DNA from: Otis tarda
Lineage: Eukaryota; Chordata; Aves; Otidiformes; Otididae
Direction of reading: 5' to 3'
DNA: 64,000 bases
Assembly (NCBI GenBank): GCA_026413225.1
Contig: CM048552.1
Span: 60,279,001 to 60,343,000, forward strand
The translations under genes were made by a program, and so were the position numbers. Of the stretch, positions 24,426 to 36,809 are shown one piece after another (the stretch's first letter is position 1; every line of letters begins with the position of its first letter). The notes beneath the pieces were generated by a model, which had not been told where the DNA came from, searched no databases, and worked only from the letters and a program-made list of their open reading frames with translations.

Positions 24426-26272
24426 GGCCCTAAATAAACATAAAGCACCTATTTGTCAGGTAGCTAATCCAAGATGTTATAGCCATTTATAAAAACTTGT
24501 TATTTTTCTACAGCCATCCAGGAATGTCGTTAATAGCTCTTTACCGTGGTGCCAAAAGACACTTTTTGAAGGGATTTAATGCCCAGTTCATTGCAAATCT
24601 GATCTTTGTTTCTGCCTGTTCCCCAGCCAGCAGCTAGGAACAAAACAGACTTTGAAGCCTGCAGCATTATTAATCTGAGACTTATTACAGTAAGAGAGAG
24701 AGAAGGAAATAAATCCCTTCTCCTAGCACTACTAACTCAGTGTAATGGCCCAAGAATGACAAGCTAAACATTACTCCAAAATTATCAGGCTTCATTTCTC
24801 ATGACGGATGGCAAGCAGCAGATTGCACTTTATCTTTTTAAGCTGACCTGACTGCAAATGAGGAATGCACAGAATGCCAAGGCCCTCTGCTCCCTCTGCC
24901 CAACCTCCTCCAGCAGAAACTTTGCAGCGTGATGCAATACTCAGCACTTTGTTCTTCTAGTGCTTAGGACAAAGATATATTCAGAGCAAGTTGATTCCCT
25001 GGAAAAAAAAAATCTGAAGCAGTTTCCCTTTGCAGACCTGTGGAGCATACGCCTGTGTTGATTCTGGAGGAGAATACGGGGCTTGGTTAGGGGGAGGCAC
25101 TTCAAAAAAAATATATCATCAACATATCTCTTGAGCTAAGCTTTGATCAGCTTCTTTTACTGTCCAGGAAAACAGTTGGTAACCACTAAAACATTTGGAA
25201 TGATGTCATGTGGTACACAAGGATCAGCCCAAAGTATAAGATGGTCAAATGCCTTTACAGTGAAGACGCTCCTCTCTCTGTCAAAGGCATATCAGGTTAA
25301 TGACAAGCCCACTCTGTATGGATGCCTAAAGACTTTGCGAGTGGTCAAAATCACCAGGGATAAAAAGGCACTTTAATTTCTGTGGAGCAATTTTCCTTTA
25401 TCCTCATGCTCACAGTTGCATGATGATAAATTGACAAGTTTTTGCCTTTTTTTTTCCTCCACATTTCTTTACCTCCTGATAGAAAAGCTGTCTAAATAAA
25501 ACACGTCTTCTATATTTTTTTTTCATTACTCTTACCTGTTTGATACTTAAACTTGAGTTTAACACTGGCATATTGGCGGGGGTACACACACACACACGTG
25601 GCTATCCATCCATAGATTATAGTTAGACCAGTTTTGAAAACTAAGGATTGGAGTTCAATTAGAATTAAAAATAGCTGAGTTGCTGAAAAGCTTTGAAAGC
25701 AAGGTTTATCTCTTTAAAGAATGTTTATGCTAGTTGCTAGTCTCTGTAGAAGTTGTAGTGTATTGATCAGAGGAAGTTCAGAACCAGTCCAAATATTCAA
25801 AAGGCATAGAAATACATATGGAAGGGAAGTAAAGAAAAATGCATTATTATGTTAAATGATGAGAAATTATCACTTTAGGGGGAAAAAAAACCCCACAGCT
25901 TGATTCAGCTCTCCTTTATTTGCATATCATTCCTTTAATAATTATTTCCCTACATTATAAACTTAGGCTAGGTATATTGGAAACCATCAACTGCAAACGA
26001 GAGTGCAGCAGAAGCATCTGTCCCAGGGAGTGCAGGGGAGCCCATCCTAAGAGCCCAGTGTCTTTATTCTGAAGCTGCATCAGTCCCAGGCTGGTCCCAT
26101 CAATCCCAGTACGTAAGGGAGTTATTGCTGGAGTCATGACTCTCTGTGGCTGTTTTGAGTAGGTGATGAGCATGCACTACGCTGCCCAAAGTCCCAGGTC
26201 CCTGAACACCTAAACTGGGCACTCAGGGACACCGAGTGCCTTCTCTTCAAACCTGCAAGCCTGCAAGCCTAA
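24426..26272. other. Non-coding stretch
   Basis: Includes a short (AC)7 run at 25584-25597, and 8-bp inverted arms GTCCCTGA (26198-26205) and TCAGGGAC (26223-26230). The largest open frame is 77 codons. No gene recognised. Confidence 0.5.
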
Positions 26273-26396
26273 GCTACACAGTCAGCACAGCTTGTGCCAG
26301 CTGCCTCGCTCTTCTTCACTAGGCAAGGACCAAAGCTTTGCTCTCCCACATTCAGGATCATTTCCTTTGGGTGGTGATTTCCATTTCTTTCACGAA
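26273..26396 (+). repeat. Unclassified repeat, copy 2 of a pair (with 22469-22585)
   Basis: Second member of the pair, 3.8 kb downstream of copy 1 and in the same orientation. Shared blocks in order are gctacacagtcagca, ctaggcaaggaccaaagct, ttgct, acattcagg, tttcctttggg and catttcttt. Similarity fades after about 26396 and before 26273. Confidence 0.75.
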
Positions 26397-29300
26397 GTGT
26401 GCAGCAAGGCACCCACCACGCCAGCCAGATCTCTCTTAAGAAGCTGGGAGAAAACTAGCAGCCCACTGCAGCTATGGGAAGGCGCAAAATGCTTCTGCAG
26501 CCCTTTAGTTTGGAAGTTGTGGTGACTTTTTCTCTCCTTCATATCTATCTTACCTAACCAGCAAGACAGACTTGTCCCTAGTTGCATTAATTGTTTCTAA
26601 AGAAGAGGATAAATGAGTTCATGTACCATCTGAATACTGTAGTCCTGCAATACTGGCGTTTTCTCAGCAGGACTCAGGATAAAGCTCTTATCACCTGCCA
26701 AGGCTGTCATCATGTCCATCAACATATGCAAACATCCACACGGCTGTTTGTCTCCTGCCTTGCCCTGGAGTATTTTCTCCTGTTTCAAAGGGAGGGTACA
26801 GGGACAGGGATGCAGCGTGCAAGCTCTAGGTTGGAAAACTTGCCTATCAACCCGCACTTCTGACTTTCTTCAGTGCTTCTTAGGGGCTAAGTTCCTTTTC
26901 TACAAGAAAAGTGCATGTATTTTCTTAATTCATTTTAATTCTTAAAATATTATGCAGAAATTATTCACCTATTTCATGTAACACTGAACCAATTTGTGCT
27001 GCAGAGACAGAGCAGAATTATGAGGTAGAAAAATGGCACAGCAGTCTCCGCTCTGTTTGTCAGTAATGTTTTTTTAATTACAAGAATGCTTGGGGTTATA
27101 TTTTTTCTGTGCTGGACTGATAGATTGTGTTTTAATCTTTTGTAAGACCGGTTGTTTAGATCCCATTTGGAAGGCTGTGGACAAAATGCTCTTTTCATAA
27201 AAACAATTCAATTCTTCTGTAAATATGTGCTGTCATATTTATCCTCTTGGAATTAAATTCAATTTTTTTTATTAAACTTGCTACCAGAGGAAGCAATAGT
27301 TGCAAAAACTGTTTAAATAGGTACCATTTGTGAATATAAACAGTTTCAGATTTTTTTTTGTCTGAAGGCTTAAGTGGTTTCATAATTTCTGGTGCTGTTT
27401 TGTGAGCGTTTTTATACAGAAATAGACCAAAGCATGCTGAAACTACACGTAAGCAGTGGAGAAGGGGGAGGAGGATGGTTGTTTTAAAAAGGACTGGAGA
27501 TCAGAGGGAGGCTGTGAACACAAATGAATTACATGTATGTGAGTTGCAAAAGGAGGAGGGAGTCACTCTCCACATTTGGAAACAATAAGGAATATCAGGC
27601 TGTCCTGTGATCTCACAGTCCGCAGCTGTAAATCCAGGGAGAAAAAAAGATCGGCAGCCCACAGTTTGGATCAGGATATGAGCCTTCAATGGACATGACA
27701 AGGTAGATGTCTTCACTACAGGCTAGTGGTGGTTCCTCAGGCACCACATCATAGATGCCTTCAGATTTTTACTGCTACTTAATGTCTACTTATAAGGGCA
27801 CTTAAAGATAAAGCACTTCAAGATAAATCACTCACGAAGGGGTAAAAAAAGGCAAAGAAAAGAGCAGAAACATAAGGTAGATGTCAAAATGAGAGAAAAT
27901 GTGTTTGCTAAGTAATGGATTAGACTCTACCCTAATGCACACCACTTCACTCCTTACCATTACATTCAGCTTGTTCTCCTAATCTGCATCCCTCCCTGGG
28001 GATGCAGCCGCAACACTGCCTCTCTCTTTCTTATCTCCCCCAGTCTCTGGGAGGCTTTGCATCAGGGACACAAAGTGTGGGAGAGACAGGTAAAATAACC
28101 TGCCCTTCCAAGTCCATACGGTGGCCCAACGGTGGCAGCTACGGGCACAGCTTAATTTGTGTTCTCCTTGCCAGCCACCGTGCTCTCGCTGGCACAGAGG
28201 GGTGGTCGCCTGCACATGGAGCAGCGGGTGCTGCAGCCCTTCATATGATGCGCCCTGGCACCAAAGGTGATTTGGTCTTTAAGGTAAAGATTTTGGGGCT
28301 CACAGGCCCCACTGTTAAAATGTCTAAATTATCCCTTCAAACTATGTGGGGAAAAAAAATAAAAAAAAAAAGAGGAAGACACCGCTGAGGTTCCAATAAG
28401 TTTGCAACTCTTTCCTCCAAAATGGTTTTGGAGAATCTCGACTCTCAGCAAGTGTCCTAGTAACCCTGTGCAAACACAGACAGGTAAGCACCCCTGCTTC
28501 GCACGGCTTCTCTGAGCCAGGTGGGCAAGAGGCACCCACCACACCCACTGCTTTGAAAACATCTCTGCAACTGTATAACCGTGTCACAAGGCTGGTCCTG
28601 AGGGAATTTTCAGCATTAGCTCCCCTGTCTGAAAGACATTTCTTTGTGCAGGCTTAGCTGTCCTGTCCGGCATCATCTCCCCCCTCCACAAAGTCCTTAA
28701 AAGTCAAGTGCTGTTTGAAGAATGACTTCACTCTCACGAGATCAGAAGCTGTGGGCAGTCACACACAGTGATGCAAAGGCTCTGAGGTAAACGATGACAC
28801 AGTGAGCGGGGAAATGGGAAATTAGACCCATGTGGCTTTCCTGAGGGCTTTTTTTTTCTTTTAATTTTCTGCCTTGTGAAGAAGAAGTCCCTCCCAAAAG
28901 TCACCAAGGGAAGTAAAAATGGGATCATACTACTCCTCATTCATAAGCCCTATTTTCACACAGCATTGATTCACTCCACATTTTATTTTTTTTTTTATGA
29001 CACACAGGATAGCAACTACCAATAAAACTCCTGAGTTTACTGTTCCATCACTTGAGGAGCAGTGCTTGAGCTGGCCCTTTACTGCTCAGCTCTATTGTTC
29101 CCAAGCTGTAGTCAATAACAGTTCACAGGCAGGAGCTCTGGATGTTCGTTTGTCTCCAGATTCCAACACTTGCATATTTTATTGTAATTTGGTTATCTGA
29201 ACAGGGCTGTTTCATCTCTCCCTGTTACACAGCCACAAATCTACTTCCTCCAAACCTCTAAGTCACAGCAAACTCCTGATTCCATCTGCAGCTCCTTTGA

Positions 29301-30684
29301 GCTCTGAGTACCAAATGTTGTGGTTTAAAAAGATTAAAACCAGAGATGAAACCTGATTGTTGTTCCATGCATCTGCTTTAAATTGGTTGTTCTGTTTATT
29401 TCAGAGACTTCAACTAGTGCAACGAAAAAGCAAGCATCCATTCCGCAGAATTAATCTTGCTACACTGGCATTTACACTGGGCTTTTATTTACCCTTCTTT
29501 TCTAAAGCATCACTGAAATCTTGTTTTCACTGCAAAGTCAACATGAGTAACAATTCTCACGTGCCATTAAATTAAGTGCTACCTCTACATTAAATCCTGT
29601 GAGTTGAAATCAGTTGTGTTTTAGCTGTGGCTGACTGGTCCAGGGTCCCACTCATTTAAGGACCACTCATCAGCTTACAACATCGCTGTGTTAGAGGGTG
29701 CATGCAGGCAAGGGCCATTCTGATGTCAGTGGTCCTTTCATGTCTTCCTACAGCTCTCCCCGTGTACCCAGCACTAATAGATACACTATCCCACACTCTA
29801 CCAAGCAAGAATCAATAGTGTGATTCAGCCCTTCCAGGATTTAGACAGAGAAGGCGAGCCACAGAGGTCTCAGGGGCCAGGTAATGCAGGAGAGGCTTAC
29901 AGCTTGGCCTAAAGTGGCACTCAAGATGGATGAGCTGGCAGGGAGAAACTCAAGTGTGAGCAGCATAGTTGACACTGACAGGGACCCAGGGACAGATCTT
30001 CCACTCATGTCAGCCTTATTTCCTTATTCATACAACTCTTCCACCAATCAGGAAAATAAGTCCTGCCAAGAACAAAAATAAAGCCTTGATGTCATTTATT
30101 CTCACCTGAATGGTCTGCAAGTCTTGACCAGCCTTCAGCAGGAAGATGAAGCCCCGTTACTTGTTTTTTGGGGAGCTGAAATACTAGTTTAACACCACAG
30201 CTTTTGCGCTGTAATCCATGGGCCATATGAGCAGTCCATAACTGCTTCTAAAGAGTCTTTAGAAGATAGGTAAGGAAAGCAAGGCTCACATTCTTGATGT
30301 AGAGCCATCAGCTTCAACTGGCAGGGATGTACAGGTACTCGCAACGCAAAAAACCAGGGGCTTTGCCCTGTGCAATCTGAGTACTCAACGTACAACCTGA
30401 ATCTGCCTTTCCCACAAGGCACTGAGCTGCCTCTTACCACCAACCCACAGCAGAGGTCAATGCCTTGCATTCAGGTACCGTGCCTACAGGACTTTTTAAG
30501 GGGCTCTATAATGTCACTCCCTCTGGGAGCAGAAGGATATTTGAATGGGTTTGGCTGCAGGAACACACAGTGTCTCAGTAAGATCTGCATAGCTAAATCA
30601 CATATAAGGCAATTTGCAATTGCTTAAAGAAAAAGGCACTGTAAATTGATGTATTAAAAAGTCCTAGGACAAAGGTATCTGACA
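26397..30684. other. Long non-coding stretch
   Basis: Contains A-rich runs at 28351-28371 and a T run at about 28987-28997. The largest open frame is 128 codons (28002-28388, plus), unrecognised and ending in the A-rich run. No classified repeat seen. Confidence 0.5.
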
Positions 30685-31179
30685 AGAGCCCCCAACATAA
30701 GAAGGACATGGACCTGTTGGAGAGGGTCCAGAGGAGGGCCACGAAGATGATAAGAGGGCTGGAGCACCTCTCCTGTGAGGACAGGCTGAGAGAGATGGGG
30801 TTGTTCAGCCTGAGAAGAGGAGGCTCCGGGGAGACCTGATAGCGGTCTTCCAGTACCTCAAGGGGGCCTACAAGAAAGATGGGGAGAGGCTGTTCAGTAG
30901 GGCCTGTTGTGATAGGAAGAGGGGTAATGGTTTCAAAATAGAGGGAGGTAGATTCAGATTAGATATTAGGAAAAAAATTTTTAGACTGAGGGTGGTGAAA
31001 CACTGGAACAGGTTGCCCAGAAAGGTGGTGGATGCCCCATCCCTGGAAACATTCAAGGCCGGGTTGGACGGGGCTCTGAGCAACCTGATCTAGTGGAAGA
31101 TGCCCCTGCTCCTTGCAGGGTGGTTGTCCTAGACGACCTTTGAAAGTCCCTTCCAATCCAAACCATTCTATGATTCTAT
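30685..31179 (+). mobile_element. CR1 LINE fragment, about 0.5 kb of the 3' end
   Basis: Plus-strand CR1. It begins with cccccaacataagaaggaca (ORF2 C-terminal region), continues with gagggtccagaggagggcca, gatgataagagggctggagc, gttcagcctgagaagaggag and gatagcggtcttccagtacc, reaches the ORF2 end near 31093 (caacctgatctag), and ends with ccttccaatccaaaccattc and tatgattctat. Compared with the 7.7-9.2 kb copy it carries small deletions (for example within the ctgagagagatggggttgtt region) that break the frame, so only short open frames remain. 5' truncated. Confidence 0.95.
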
Positions 31180-33280
31180 TTGTATTGTAAGTGGTGTGAT
31201 AAGTTTCATAAAGCAAAATACTAGCCTTTTTTTTTTTTAAGTGAGTGGACAACACAAGCTTGTGGCACACTGCAGTAGTCTGCCCAAGTCTGCATAATGT
31301 ATGGAGATCTGATATCTGATTACATCCCAGAGCATTCTGGGAACAGATATAATGTTTCTGGTGCCAGGCCAGGTTACATGCATCTGGCACAACAGACCCT
31401 GCAGATGCTCAGTTGAACAGATGCAGAAACTTGATGTTATTCTATTTTCAGATGCCAAGCAGAGCTTATTCTGTTCTTACCAAGCAAGGACATAAGAGAC
31501 AGGAAAAGGAAGTGGCTTATTGCAACAAAGGCATTCATGGCCTGTAACGCCCTTCCAATTACAAGGAGCATAAATGTTAGCAAGAGAAAGCTGAAAGAAG
31601 AGGGAATGAAGCTTGCCATGGCCAGGAATAAAAAGGCCTTACATGAAATTGCATGCTCACATCGGCTGATGCACGTCTGGCATGGCTCCACTGCAATCAG
31701 CAGAGTCAGCCTGTACTTGCACCCATTTACACAACAGCTGAATCCAACCTCAAAAGTCTCCCCCTGTAATTGTGGCAAATGCCACTTCACCAAAACCGCT
31801 CTTTTGTTCTCTCCGGAATATTTGGCTCCCTGACTTTCCAAGCTAACCTCTGCTTAAAAGTCGTAACAATGAAAGTTTATACCCTTTCTCATCTGCCACA
31901 CACTTTATTTGCCTACAGACTTCTGAGGAAGAAAAGATCAGCAAAGATGCAAACTCCGTCTACATTGAGGAGCCTCCTATTTATATTTGCATCTTGCTGA
32001 AGGCTGTATTTGTTCTGGGACTGAGTGATGGCTCTCCTTGATTTTGACCTGCTGTTACTTTCAGATGAATTGTATTAGCATAAAACTGGAATAGCACAAT
32101 TGTCAATCAGGTTCTTTAACTTGGGCTTTCTAGAAGGCGGGGTGGAGGGACCTGAGGATGGATTGAGCATAAAGAAGGCCCAAAACCACAGTGCTTTCAA
32201 GCTTCTTCAGCCAAATGGTATGTACCCCTGGGGGAATAAAACCACAAAACCTTGAGGTTTCAGTGGGTCTTTGTGGGCCTTTTTGTGAAATTGGCTTTCT
32301 AGACATGTCCAAGTGGCAACCAACGAGACTTGCTTTATATAGTTGTTCGGTCAGCTTTGGTAGATAAAACCGACATTCCTCATTTCTCGTTGGGGTGTTT
32401 CTGGCTGAGACATGCAGGGTATGTTTTGTTAGGGAGTGCACCACCTCCAAAACACAGAACAAAAAAACCTCAGAGAGCTTCCATCTGCCCCAGAGTCATG
32501 TGTGACCATAGTTGCATTATGAAATAGCAACAATAATATCTTCCTATGGTATTTTACCACAAAGCTTTGTGACTGCTGAAAAACACAAGTGGAAAACAAT
32601 GGAGGTGCATCCAAAAGGGAGCAAAGGGCAGTGACCTGCCTATCACCCAGAAAATGCATCTGCTTTTTAGCAACCTTAATAAATAGACCTCTCCTATCCC
32701 ACAAGAAAAAAAATCATATTAATCACCTCCAACAATTAGAAGAACAACAGTGATTTCATTTGTTTAACGTTTTTATTTTACATGAAGCTACACTGACAAA
32801 ACCACTTCTTTTTATAATATACTCAGGTTTTTCTGATGGGGAAACTCCAAAGACACATGGGGGACTTATCTTTCCCATAGTACAGCACCTGAAGACAACA
32901 CCAAAGTAAAGGAACCCTTGTATTTGCCCAGCATCCCAAATCCTCCCAGCAGCACCATATGGAAAAACGTGGAGTTGTAAGCACTTAATCTCAACCAGGT
33001 ACCCATTGGTACAAGACAGCAGCTGTGATGCTGTGCTAATCTGTGCAGGGTCTCAGAGAAATAAATCTCACTATTTAAACTCAGACCAGAGTCAGAGGCA
33101 CTGTGTCCGGGGAAATGTAGTACCGTAATGCATCAGTAAGGCACTGGCTGCTACTAAGATATTTTTCCTGATAAATCAGTGGCCCTTCTCCAATTAGCTT
33201 GAAAATATGGTCAAACCTTCCTAAAAAATCAATTTTTCTTAGCTGGTTGATAAGAAAGTTGGTATTCTCAGTCCAAGACA

Positions 33281-33308
33281 AAGCCATGAATCAGAAGCCA
33301 TGAATCAA
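33281..33308. repeat. Tandem duplication, 2 x 14 bp
   Basis: aagccatgaatcag followed directly by aagccatgaatcaa, 13 of 14 identical. Confidence 0.9.
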
Positions 33309-33799
33309 ATGACTAACCACAAGAGATAAATTGGGTATGATCTTCCCTAGCTCAGCTGTGCCAAAGAACTTCTTAGCTTAATAACACTGGTTGACACTGG
33401 CACCATCCCAGTGGTTCCCAGTGCTTCCTTATTAACGTGAATGTTTTCGACTCAGCACTTCCATGGTTTCATAAACATTGAGGCTGACATCATTTGAACT
33501 GCAAAAAGCATTTATAAGCATTAAAGCTCAATAGCAAAGCTAACCTGATGCTTGAGCTAAGCCTTGATTTATGCACTGGAGGTTTCTACTAACCAGGCTA
33601 TGGGATGTCTTCAGCACAAAACTGAATTTCTCATTTATTTCTTCTTCTGTAATAGAACAAGCTATCCATCCATTCTGCAATGGATGTAGCATAATTCACT
33701 CACTGTACTGAAGGTGTATGGAGACATTTAGAATAAGGGCAGCTTTCATAAAACAGCTCTTCCAGTTCACTGCTAGCATAACCATGTGTCCAAGCAATA

Positions 33800-33823
33800 C
33801 CTGCTACCAGTCCTGCTACCAGT
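33800..33823. repeat. Tandem duplication, 2 x 12 bp
   Basis: cctgctaccagt repeated exactly twice in direct tandem. Confidence 0.9.
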
Positions 33824-35811
33824 TTTGGGATATGAGACAGAATCAGACAAGATGGATTTCACAATAACACCACCACTGTCATAAAGGATCATGCACACCA
33901 CCTACTATGCCCAGAGTATTAAGCCAGCATTTGTTCAAAAGCAACGCCAGATTTGCCCTTTCCCCTGCAATAACTGTGAAGGGAAAACAGTTTCCCAAGA
34001 TTAACTGGGAGGTCATCTGTGGTGACCTCCCTACTCCATGTCCCTATGTTACAGTGAGCTGACTTTGGTGGCTGGAAATCTTTATCTAGTGCAAACTGAA
34101 AACTCCACCTTGTTCTTCCAACAAGTGAAAATGGCCCTGTAGTTAAGAAATCTGATCTTATAGCTTTTCCTTGTGAATTCAGCTTTTTCACTGAAGACTC
34201 AAAAAAGTCCATTTAACTCAACTTGCCAAGTTTGACTCAGCGATTTTATTACTATATCCCTTATCAGCCAAAGAAGAAAAAAATGTTATTGTAAGAAAAA
34301 TATCTTCTTGACACAGATTTTAAAAGAAGTGTTCAAAAGATAAGCATGGTACTGACAATTCAGTATAAACAGAGTGGTACAAGTTAGTTTAGTAGAACAG
34401 TGATAAAAAAAATAAGAATATGCATTTGGGAATAGTATAAAGACTCTGGTGTAGGAATAAAGGGGAAAAAATGACAAAATCAAAATGAAAGAACTGATGC
34501 ATCCCCTATTGCAGGTATTTGTTGGTGAGTACATCTGTATGACGACAAATTTTCCAGCACACCACCTTCATTCTTTGCTATAGGCAAGGTAGAGCAGTAC
34601 TCTCAGCACTTTGAATACCTTTGAACACCTTTTGTGTTATTCATCAAAATACAGAGTGAAAGGAATAGAGTTGCAGCCTTAATGGTTGCAGTGCGAAACC
34701 TGAAAGTGTGCCTACAGTGAAAAGTCCCAAAAGTCAGTGAAACCACTGCATGGGATGGTTTGGGTTGCTTTGAGAGACCCACAAAATATGCCATTTCAAG
34801 TTTCTGGCAATAGGCTCTCCTTCTCCACTGTGCTAATCCAAATTTACTGCATTGAGAGCTGCAACCCTGATGTAAAAAAGGCTGTAATGTTAGTGCTCAC
34901 TCACCAGCATGGTCAGTGCTGTCAGGCCTCATCTTTGGGCCGACCTGGAGTAAATCAGTGGATCAAAGCTGTGAACATGCACCACAGGTCTGGCCTGGCA
35001 CATGTGCTCTGAACATCTGACCATCAGTGGAAAGGCTGTGGTACCTTCAAGGTGTTTCTCATTTTGTGTCTCCCCCTGCAGCCTTGTTCCCCACAATAAA
35101 TCTACAGAAAGATTCCTAAAACTAGCACCTTGGCATAGAAAGTGCAGATTTCCCCGCATCTGAACTAGAGGGAAGATGGAGGTGGGGAAAGTGGACTGGG
35201 CTGAGCTAACAGGAGCCGTGCTTCCACAGCATGCCTGAAGGGAACAAATGAAAGAATATGCCTCAACCTAAGAAAAAGCAACTAGTCCAGAAAGTCTTGA
35301 TCTATTAAGGAGAGGAGCCTGCTGACGAATGAGAAAGGAATGCACAATCAGGTTTCGTCAGGTTCGACTCCATCAATCTTTCTACTGCAGGTTCTGCCTC
35401 TCAGATGCGATATGCAGGGCTGGCCATGAAACAATAATTTTGTTTCACAATTCAGAAGAAAAAAAAATGAGGTTTTTTGGAGTTGTTCAAATCTATTTTC
35501 ATTATGCATCAGAACAAAGCCACTGTATTTCCAAAACCTCACATGTAAGGCCCAGAGAGGAAAGAGAAGGGGAGGCCAAACAGCAAATGGGTTAGTGATT
35601 CCCCTCCACAGGGGAAAGCCTGGCTCCCAGCTTCTGAGTGCTCAGACAGGAGAGGGACAGCAATTTGGACTCCCCCACCAGAAGGCCTGGGAGTCCAGGT
35701 TTTCTTTCCCTCACACTCCTTCTCACCCTCTGCCCCCATCTCCTTGGAGCCTCTCCACTCCATGTAAATAATTACTTATGAACTGAGCTAGAGAGAATGA
35801 GAGCATGCAGT

Positions 35812-36016
35812 CCAGTGGTTAGGAAGTTCCCTGGAGATAAAAGGGAGCTGCAGATTCAAGTTCTTGCTCCGTCTGATTTGAAGCTGAATTCAATTAAGTA
35901 TTCATTGGAAGAAAGTAAAATGGCCAGCATAGCTTGGCGGTCAGGGAACCACTCCAAAACAGAACAAGGACGAAAACCTGGGGGTGCACTTCGCAGGAAA
36001 GTCTCCTAACCACTGG
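35812..36016. repeat. Foldback element with tRNA-like terminal inverted repeats
   Basis: The ends are perfect 13-bp inverted repeats: CCAGTGGTTAGGA at 35812-35824 and TCCTAACCACTGG at 36004-36016. Beyond these the arms stay partly complementary (left gttccctgg..., right ...cagg-aaagtc when read in reverse complement, and cctggggg facing the left half). Each arm starts like a tRNA D-arm (agtggttag). In the left arm a degraded T-arm-like string, gcagattcaagttcttgctc, stands at about the right distance. I recall related palindromic tRNA-like repeats in turtle and bird genomes. No clear target duplication flanks it. It could be a MITE-like foldback element or a head-to-head SINE pair. Confidence 0.65.
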
Positions 36017-36482
36017 CAGATCCATCAGCTCTCACACATGAAGCAGGAGTGGGAGGAAGGCTGAAGCACTCAGCCAGTTCTGGGGGAGCTGCCTCTTCTG
36101 GGGGCTTCACTCTGAAAGGAAACCTGTCGGAGGGCACGCATCCAGCCAGTGTGCTAGAGTCATCATGTGAACCGATGTACAAGCATGTCTGTTCCCCTCA
36201 GCCCCATCATGCAAGCTCCCACACAGACTGTTTCCCACCAGGATTTGTGGAAGCTGAGAAGCTGACTTCAAGCATCTCCAGAGTAGGACTCATTTTCTCC
36301 TTTCCCACAATTCCCCTACCAACCTAGGAAGGTTTTCTGCTGATATTATAGTTGAAACAGATACAGTCTCTCAACAAGTTCCAGAGAAGCATCATTTCTA
36401 GGTGGAAAAGTTGGTCTTGGATTGTACAGGATGGATCCAATACTAGCAAAGAATAGCAAAATTATCAATCATACTGTGGGAA
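36017..36482. other. Non-coding stretch
   Basis: One 92-codon open frame (36049-36327, plus), serine-rich and without a recognisable domain. Nothing else seen. Confidence 0.5.
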
Positions 36483-36776
36483 ATGGAGGAGTACTTGACA
36501 AATGTTTCTGTTTCAGGTTCAGAAGGAAGCAGAATGATATATTCAGAGCCTAACTTGATACTTACTATTCCACTGGCAATTAGAGATGATGTTAAACAGC
36601 AGCCATTAATAATGACATTTGTAAACCTGCAGGACTTGATTACAGTCCTGGTGAGGATTGCCAGCTTGGCTGACAGAAGTAGCTGCAAAAAAAGAAAAAT
36701 ATTTAGATCTTTTAAGGTGTTTAACTCACTCCTACATAACAATCCATTAGTGTTAAATGGCTTAAAAGCCATCTAA
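36483..36776 (+). other. Unrecognised open frame with exon-like borders
   Basis: A 97-codon frame just upstream of the ancient CR1 at 36.8 kb. A pyrimidine-rich string ending in tttcag (acceptor-like, AG at 36515-36516) and a donor-like ctg|gtgagg at 36650/36651 lie in it, enclosing 134 open bases. The translation has no family signature that I know. It may equally be chance, or unrecognisable sequence of the neighbouring CR1 relic. Confidence 0.12.
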
Positions 36777-36809
36777 TGAATGTATTTCTAAAAGTAATCT
36801 TAGCAGAAT

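Larger units (their letters stand above)
31180..35811. other. Long non-coding stretch
   Basis: Has a T12 run near 31210 and two short tandem duplications (33281-33308 and 33800-33823). The largest frame is 134 codons (31437-31841, minus), overlapped by a 98-codon frame on the other strand. Neither resembles a known family. Confidence 0.5.

Noticed and set aside
26198..26230. 8-bp inverted arms GTCCCTGA / TCAGGGAC with a 17-base loop
   Set aside because: Short stem with a long loop, easily due to chance. No miRNA-like extension of pairing.
32558..32571. Perfect 14-bp palindrome CACAAAGCTTTGTG
   Set aside because: Even-length palindromes of this size are expected a few times by chance in windows of this length, and no copies or context support a role.
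35361..35371. GGTTCGACTCC, an exact tRNA B-box-like string
   Set aside because: No A box at proper distance, no cloverleaf pairing around it and no terminator. It is kept only as a possible trace of a tRNA-derived SINE.
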